Origin: Tectiglobus sp965223355
GTDB taxonomy: Bacteria; Pseudomonadota; Alphaproteobacteria; Rhizobiales; Hyphomicrobiaceae
Assembly: GCA_965223355.1 (NCBI GenBank)
Contig: CBDCWE010000003.1
Span: forward strand, 1,922,001-1,986,000
DNA length: 64,000 bases
Direction of reading: 5' to 3'
Shown: positions 61,066 through 64,000 of the stretch, one piece after another
Layout: every line of letters begins with the position of its first letter
Position numbering within the stretch: position 1 is the first letter of the stretch
Translations under genes and position numbers: made by a program
The notes under the pieces: model-generated
Databases searched by the model: none
Seen by the model: only the letters and a program-made list of their open reading frames with translations
Told to the model about the DNA's origin: nothing

Positions 61066-62049
61066 TCAGCCACGATAGTGGGAAAATTGACCGCGCGGAC
61101 GATAACGCTCCAGATAGCTCGGCACGATTGCACCGGCGGCTTGCGGATGGGTGATCCCGAGGTCGGCAAGTGCGCGACCGTCCTGCACGGCCGCGGCACT
61201 GACCCTGTTGTCGACCTGCAGCATGCGCACCTGATCGACGGTAATCGGGCGCAGGGCATTGGGCAGCGGCCAGGTGAGCAGCGCTTGCAATTTGGCCAGC
61301 CAGAACGGCATTAGCACATACATGGGCCGACGATCGGTCCACACGCGCACGCTGTCGAGGATGTCGCGGAACGACAGAATATCGGGACCGCCGACTTCAT
61401 AGATTGTGCCGGGCTTGGCAGCACCGCCGGCGGCATTGAGAATTGCATCGGCAAGATCGCCGACATAGATCGGCTGAAACTTGGTTTTGCCGCCGCCGAT
61501 CAACGGTAGAACGGGCGAGATCTGCGCCAGCCCGGCGAACCGGTTGTAGAACTCATCTTCGGGACCGAACACGATCGACGGGCGGATGATGATCGCATCC
61601 GGGAACTCCTCAAGCACCGCCTGTTCGCCCATCGCCTTGGTGCGGCCGTAGTTCGACGGCGATTTCGGATCGGCACCGATTGCGGAAATGTGAACCAACT
61701 GACGCGCGCCGGCCGCCTTCGCCGCTTTGGCAACGGCGCGGGCGCCCTTGACGTGTAGTGCATCGTAGGTCTGGCGCCCGCTCGCCGCCAGGATCGCGAC
61801 GAAGTTGACGACAAGATCAGCCCCGTCGACGGCCGCATCGACGGACTTTGGATAGCGCACGTTGGCCTGGATCGGGTGGATCTGGCCGACCGCGCCCATC
61901 GGCTGCAGGTGCCCGGCGAGATCCGGACGGCGCACGGCGGCGCGAACCCGCACCCCGCGTTTGGCAAGCCCGCGCACCACGTATCTGCCGACAAATCCCG
62001 AACCGCCAAAGACGGTCGCCAATGACCCATGCTCGAGCGGACCGCTCAT
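61066..62049 (-). CDS. NDUFA9-like NAD(P)-binding protein (complex I accessory / atypical SDR)
   Basis: The 327-residue Rossmann protein has the nucleotide loop LATVFGGSGFVGRYVVRGLAKRGV. The SDR-like segment is QLVHISAIGADPKSPSNYGRTKAMGE, where the Tyr-x3-Lys pair becomes YGRTK. FPDAIIIRPSIVFGPEDEFYNRFA and KTKFQPIYVGDLADAI follow. This matches alphaproteobacterial homologues of the mitochondrial complex I subunit NDUFA9, which bind NADPH and may stabilise complex I or act in lipid metabolism. No nuo genes are in view. Confidence 0.9.
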   Translation of the reverse strand: MSGPLEHGSLATVFGGSGFVGRYVVRGLAKRGVRVRAAVRRPDLAGHLQPMGAVGQIHPIQANVRYPKSVDAAVDGADLVVNFVAILAASGRQTYDALHVKGARAVAKAAKAAGARQLVHISAIGADPKSPSNYGRTKAMGEQAVLEEFPDAIIIRPSIVFGPEDEFYNRFAGLAQISPVLPLIGGGKTKFQPIYVGDLADAILNAAGGAAKPGTIYEVGGPDILSFRDILDSVRVWTDRRPMYVLMPFWLAKLQALLTWPLPNALRPITVDQVRMLQVDNRVSAAAVQDGRALADLGITHPQAAGAIVPSYLERYRPRGQFSHYRG

Positions 62050-62468
62050 CTCGCACCTCGCTGCTGTCGGCTACTGTTACGCCGGTCACATTCTCGCCGG
62101 CGCAGTCGCATCACGCGATAACGCTTACAACATCACGCCGCCGGCTGTGAAGACGCGGCGGCGTCGCTGCTCCGGTAAAGAGACTGATCAAATCACCGGT
62201 TTCCAAAGGGCAAGGCCCTTTGGCGGGGTTGTTAGGGGCAAAGCCCCTGACATATCGCCGTTTCACGGCGATCCTTGAGGGGCTTTCAGCCCCTCAAACA
62301 CCCCGACCAGGGGATCGGTCCCCTGGACCCCGGATTTGTTCAGAGGTTGCTTGAGGCACATCATCTTGTTGCCTTTCGATGCAATCTAAGCGCGCCGATG
62401 TGATCACCCCGCTGTGCGCCGGAAATGATTGACATTTTGGTGCCGGAGCCCTAAACCACGCGCCTCAT
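62050..62468. other. Intergenic region before tRNA-Leu, containing repeat A8
   Basis: There is no gene in this gap. Repeat A8 occupies 62183-62351, and the tRNA promoter should lie in the last 100 bases. Confidence 0.6.
62183..62351 (+). repeat. Family A multi-hairpin repeat (copy A8)
   Basis: This is an intact copy with five hairpins (AAAGGGCAAGGCCCTTT, TAGGGGCAAAGCCCCTGA and others). It lies between the start of the NDUFA9-like gene and the tRNA gene, not after a stop codon. Confidence 0.93.
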
Positions 62469-62555
<87 letters not shown>

Positions 62556-62780
62556 GCTGCACTTTGGCAGGTTGCGCCACTCCAGGACAAATTGAGACAT
62601 AACGGCTCTTCGTCGAAAACGAGGGCAAGGTCTATGATCTGCGGCTTCTTTCAGCTTTTTATCAGCCCTCCTCCTGTCTTGTCATTGCTCATGCGCAGCG
62701 ACAAAACTGACGCCAGCTTCAGCGCGATGATCTACGCCGCGGCGGCAATCATCAATGGCGCCTGATACTCAACAGGCCCT
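62556..62780. other. Spacer between tRNA-Leu and the IS630-family element
   Basis: A short open frame runs out of the tRNA, but it has no independent support. I see no gene here. Its position beside a tRNA makes it a possible insertion junction. Confidence 0.4.
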
Positions 62781-62795
62781 AGTGCTCCGACTCAC

Positions 62796-63493
62796 CTAAA
62801 TTGTCGGGTACAGGCGTTTGAGTTTAATTCGCGCGTCTTCTGTGGTGAAGCGCCAATTGGCGGTTTGGGCGCGGTTGTTGCGGTGTCGTTGCCAGTGCTC
62901 AACTTTCGCTGCCAGTGAAGCCTTATCGTGAATGCGCCGGTTAAGGCACTGGCGCGCAAGGACGGACAGTTCGGCTTCGGCCATGTTGAGCCAGCTGCCA
63001 TGCCTGGGTGTATAATGCCACTCGAAACGCTCGACCAGCCGGCGGGCTTGGTCAGGTGGGAAAGCTTCGTAGAGCGCGGAATGGGTGTGGGTTGACAGGT
63101 TATCCTGGACAAGGACGATCTTTTCCGCCTCGGCAAAGTGCTGATCGCTCAAGTCACACAGAAAATGCGCGTAATCGATACTGGTGCGCCGGTCCGTGAT
63201 TTTGACATGGCGCCAGCCTTCGAGCGGCGCAAAACCCATGAACAGGTTGGCGACGCCGGCCCGGCGATACTCATAATCATAGCGCACTGGCCGGCCCGGC
63301 GCCATCGGGATCGGCGTGCGTGTTTCGGCAACGAGCTGTTTGCTGGTCTCATCCAGACAGACCAGCGGTCGGCTGGGATCATGCGAGCGGGTATAAACGG
63401 CGAGCACGTTTTCCATAGCGGCAACGAAGGCGGCGTTTTGGCTCGGCGGGATCACCCAATATTTGCTGCGGTGCGGCTTGAGTTCGTTTTTTT
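62796..63493 (-). CDS. IS630-family transposase, second frame (DDE catalytic domain)
   Basis: The frame carries the catalytic DDE domain: LVCLDETSKQLVAE with the first Asp, KIVLVQDNLSTHTHSALYEAF with the second, and FEWHYTPRHGSWLNMAEAELS with the Glu. The segment WVIPPSQNAAFVAAMENVL at its start is the normal continuation of the first-frame protein. It is reached from that frame by a -1 shift at seven consecutive A residues (minus strand, 63493-63487). On its own the first usable start is GTG 63455. Confidence 0.9.
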
Positions 63494-63931
63494 AAGCGTC
63501 CGCGCGACCGTGTTGTGATGCACCGTCTCGACGATGCCAAGTTCGACGACCTTGTCGGCGAGCAGACGGATCGTCCATTGTGCACACCCTTCAGGCGGCT
63601 CTGAGCAAGCCAGGGCAATGAGCCTGGCTTCAGCCTCGCCGTCAAAGATCGGTTGTCTCGGCGGGGTCTCACGTTGCTTGCGCCTAAACACCGCCTCGAG
63701 CCCTTCGAGGACGCACTTCTGGCGCACCCGCTCGACCATTCTGACATTGGTCTCAAGCGCCTCACAAATCGCAGTGTCGCATAAGCCTTCACCACTCGGG
63801 CCCTGATCCGCCTTCAGCAAGATCCGCGCTTTAAGGTTTGCCTGCGCCGAACACTTGCCCTTGGTGATCATTGCGCTCAAGCGCGCGCGCTCATCGCCTG
63901 ACAACTCGACAATGTGTCTCTTATTGGCCAT
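63452..63931 (-). CDS. IS630-family transposase, first frame (DNA-binding domain)
   Basis: The 159-residue product holds the paired helix-turn-helix region: LSGDERARLSAMITKGKCSAQANLKARILLKAD, TAICEALETNVRMVERVRQKCV and WTIRLLADKVVELGIVETVHHNTVARTLKK. It terminates soon after the A7 run, where the reading frame must move by -1 to make the full enzyme. The ATG at 63931 begins MANKRHIVELS. The family commonly uses two overlapping frames. Confidence 0.9.
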   Translation of the reverse strand: MANKRHIVELSGDERARLSAMITKGKCSAQANLKARILLKADQGPSGEGLCDTAICEALETNVRMVERVRQKCVLEGLEAVFRRKQRETPPRQPIFDGEAEARLIALACSEPPEGCAQWTIRLLADKVVELGIVETVHHNTVARTLKKTNSSRTAANIG

Positions 63932-64000
63932 TCTGACGTCCCCCTACCATCGTTGATGACAACCGAAGAATCACTGTTCGCCAACAAACGCAACCCGCCA

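Larger units (their letters stand above)
62781..63975 (-). mobile_element. IS630-family insertion sequence
   Basis: It encodes a two-frame transposase between loosely similar ends (AGTGCTCCGACTCACC on the right and, in reverse, AGTGATTCTTCGGTTG on the left). The ends match only partly, and I do not see a clean TA duplication, so the limits are approximate. The coding region is complete in both halves, so the element could be active if the frameshift is used. Confidence 0.75.

Overview
The window is GC-rich, gene-dense DNA from an alphaproteobacterium. The best evidence is a block holding the response regulator chvI, the sensor kinase chvG, a short HPr kinase, EIIA-Man and HPr, with pckA divergent from it. 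This order is characteristic of alphaproteobacteria. Supporting traits are a DUF1150 gene after an Hsp20 gene, an NDUFA9-type epimerase, a phasin with PhaR-like operators, ETF and acyl-CoA dehydrogenase genes, and the conserved LpoA-like / rsmI / yraN / gshB cluster. I cannot name a genus.

Layout. 1-3.8 kb: fdhD (cut by the window edge), two small membrane proteins, a DUF6166 protein, a fatty acid hydroxylase-type membrane protein and a GntR regulator. 4.2-5.3 kb: a decayed ISL3-family transposase. 5.5-7.9 kb: an epoxide-hydrolase-like enzyme and a 448-residue protein of unknown function. 8.0-13.7 kb: a tightly coupled two-gene unit, which I consider the most interesting locus. It comprises a 1290-residue protein joining a subtilisin-type (S8) protease to a thermolysin-like (HExxH/EGFAD) domain, and a ComEC-like metallo-beta-lactamase-fold protein with a histone H1-like Lys/Ala tail. 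14.3-16.0 kb: MscS and an Arg-rich exported protein. 16.3-22.9 kb: the regulatory PTS/ChvGI/PckA block. 23-29.3 kb: pyrE, a CPA1 antiporter, a haloacid dehalogenase, two acyl-CoA dehydrogenases and a dienelactone hydrolase. 29.4-36.7 kb: leuB, gpmI, dapB, ppa, GNAT, phasin and a PIF1-like helicase. 37.9-42.6 kb: etfBA, 3-hydroxyacyl-CoA dehydrogenase and comM. 42.9-48.6 kb: gshB, yraN, rsmI, an LpoA-like lipoprotein and an exported caspase-like protein. 48.8-57.2 kb: transporters, gluQ, an AlkA-type glycosylase, a leaderless solute-binding protein, HNH, SMP-30 and an IS5 fragment. 57.2-64 kb: infC (apparent ATC start), a glycosyltransferase, an alpha/beta hydrolase, Hsp20, DUF1150, NDUFA9-like, tRNA-Leu(CAG) and an IS630-family element.

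The window is also crowded with structured intergenic repeats. Family A is a ~165-bp chain of five hairpins, usually just after a stop codon and in the same orientation as that gene (8 copies). Family B is an 84- or 138-bp palindromic element bounded by CTAG; its ends supply the TAG stop codons of five genes, and one diverged copy forms the C-terminal tail of HprK. Family C has MITE-like inverted ends carrying the sequence GGGCTGGTATAA. A fuzzier family D is also present. The repeats resemble REP or Rickettsia palindromic elements in behaviour, but I do not recognise them as a named family.
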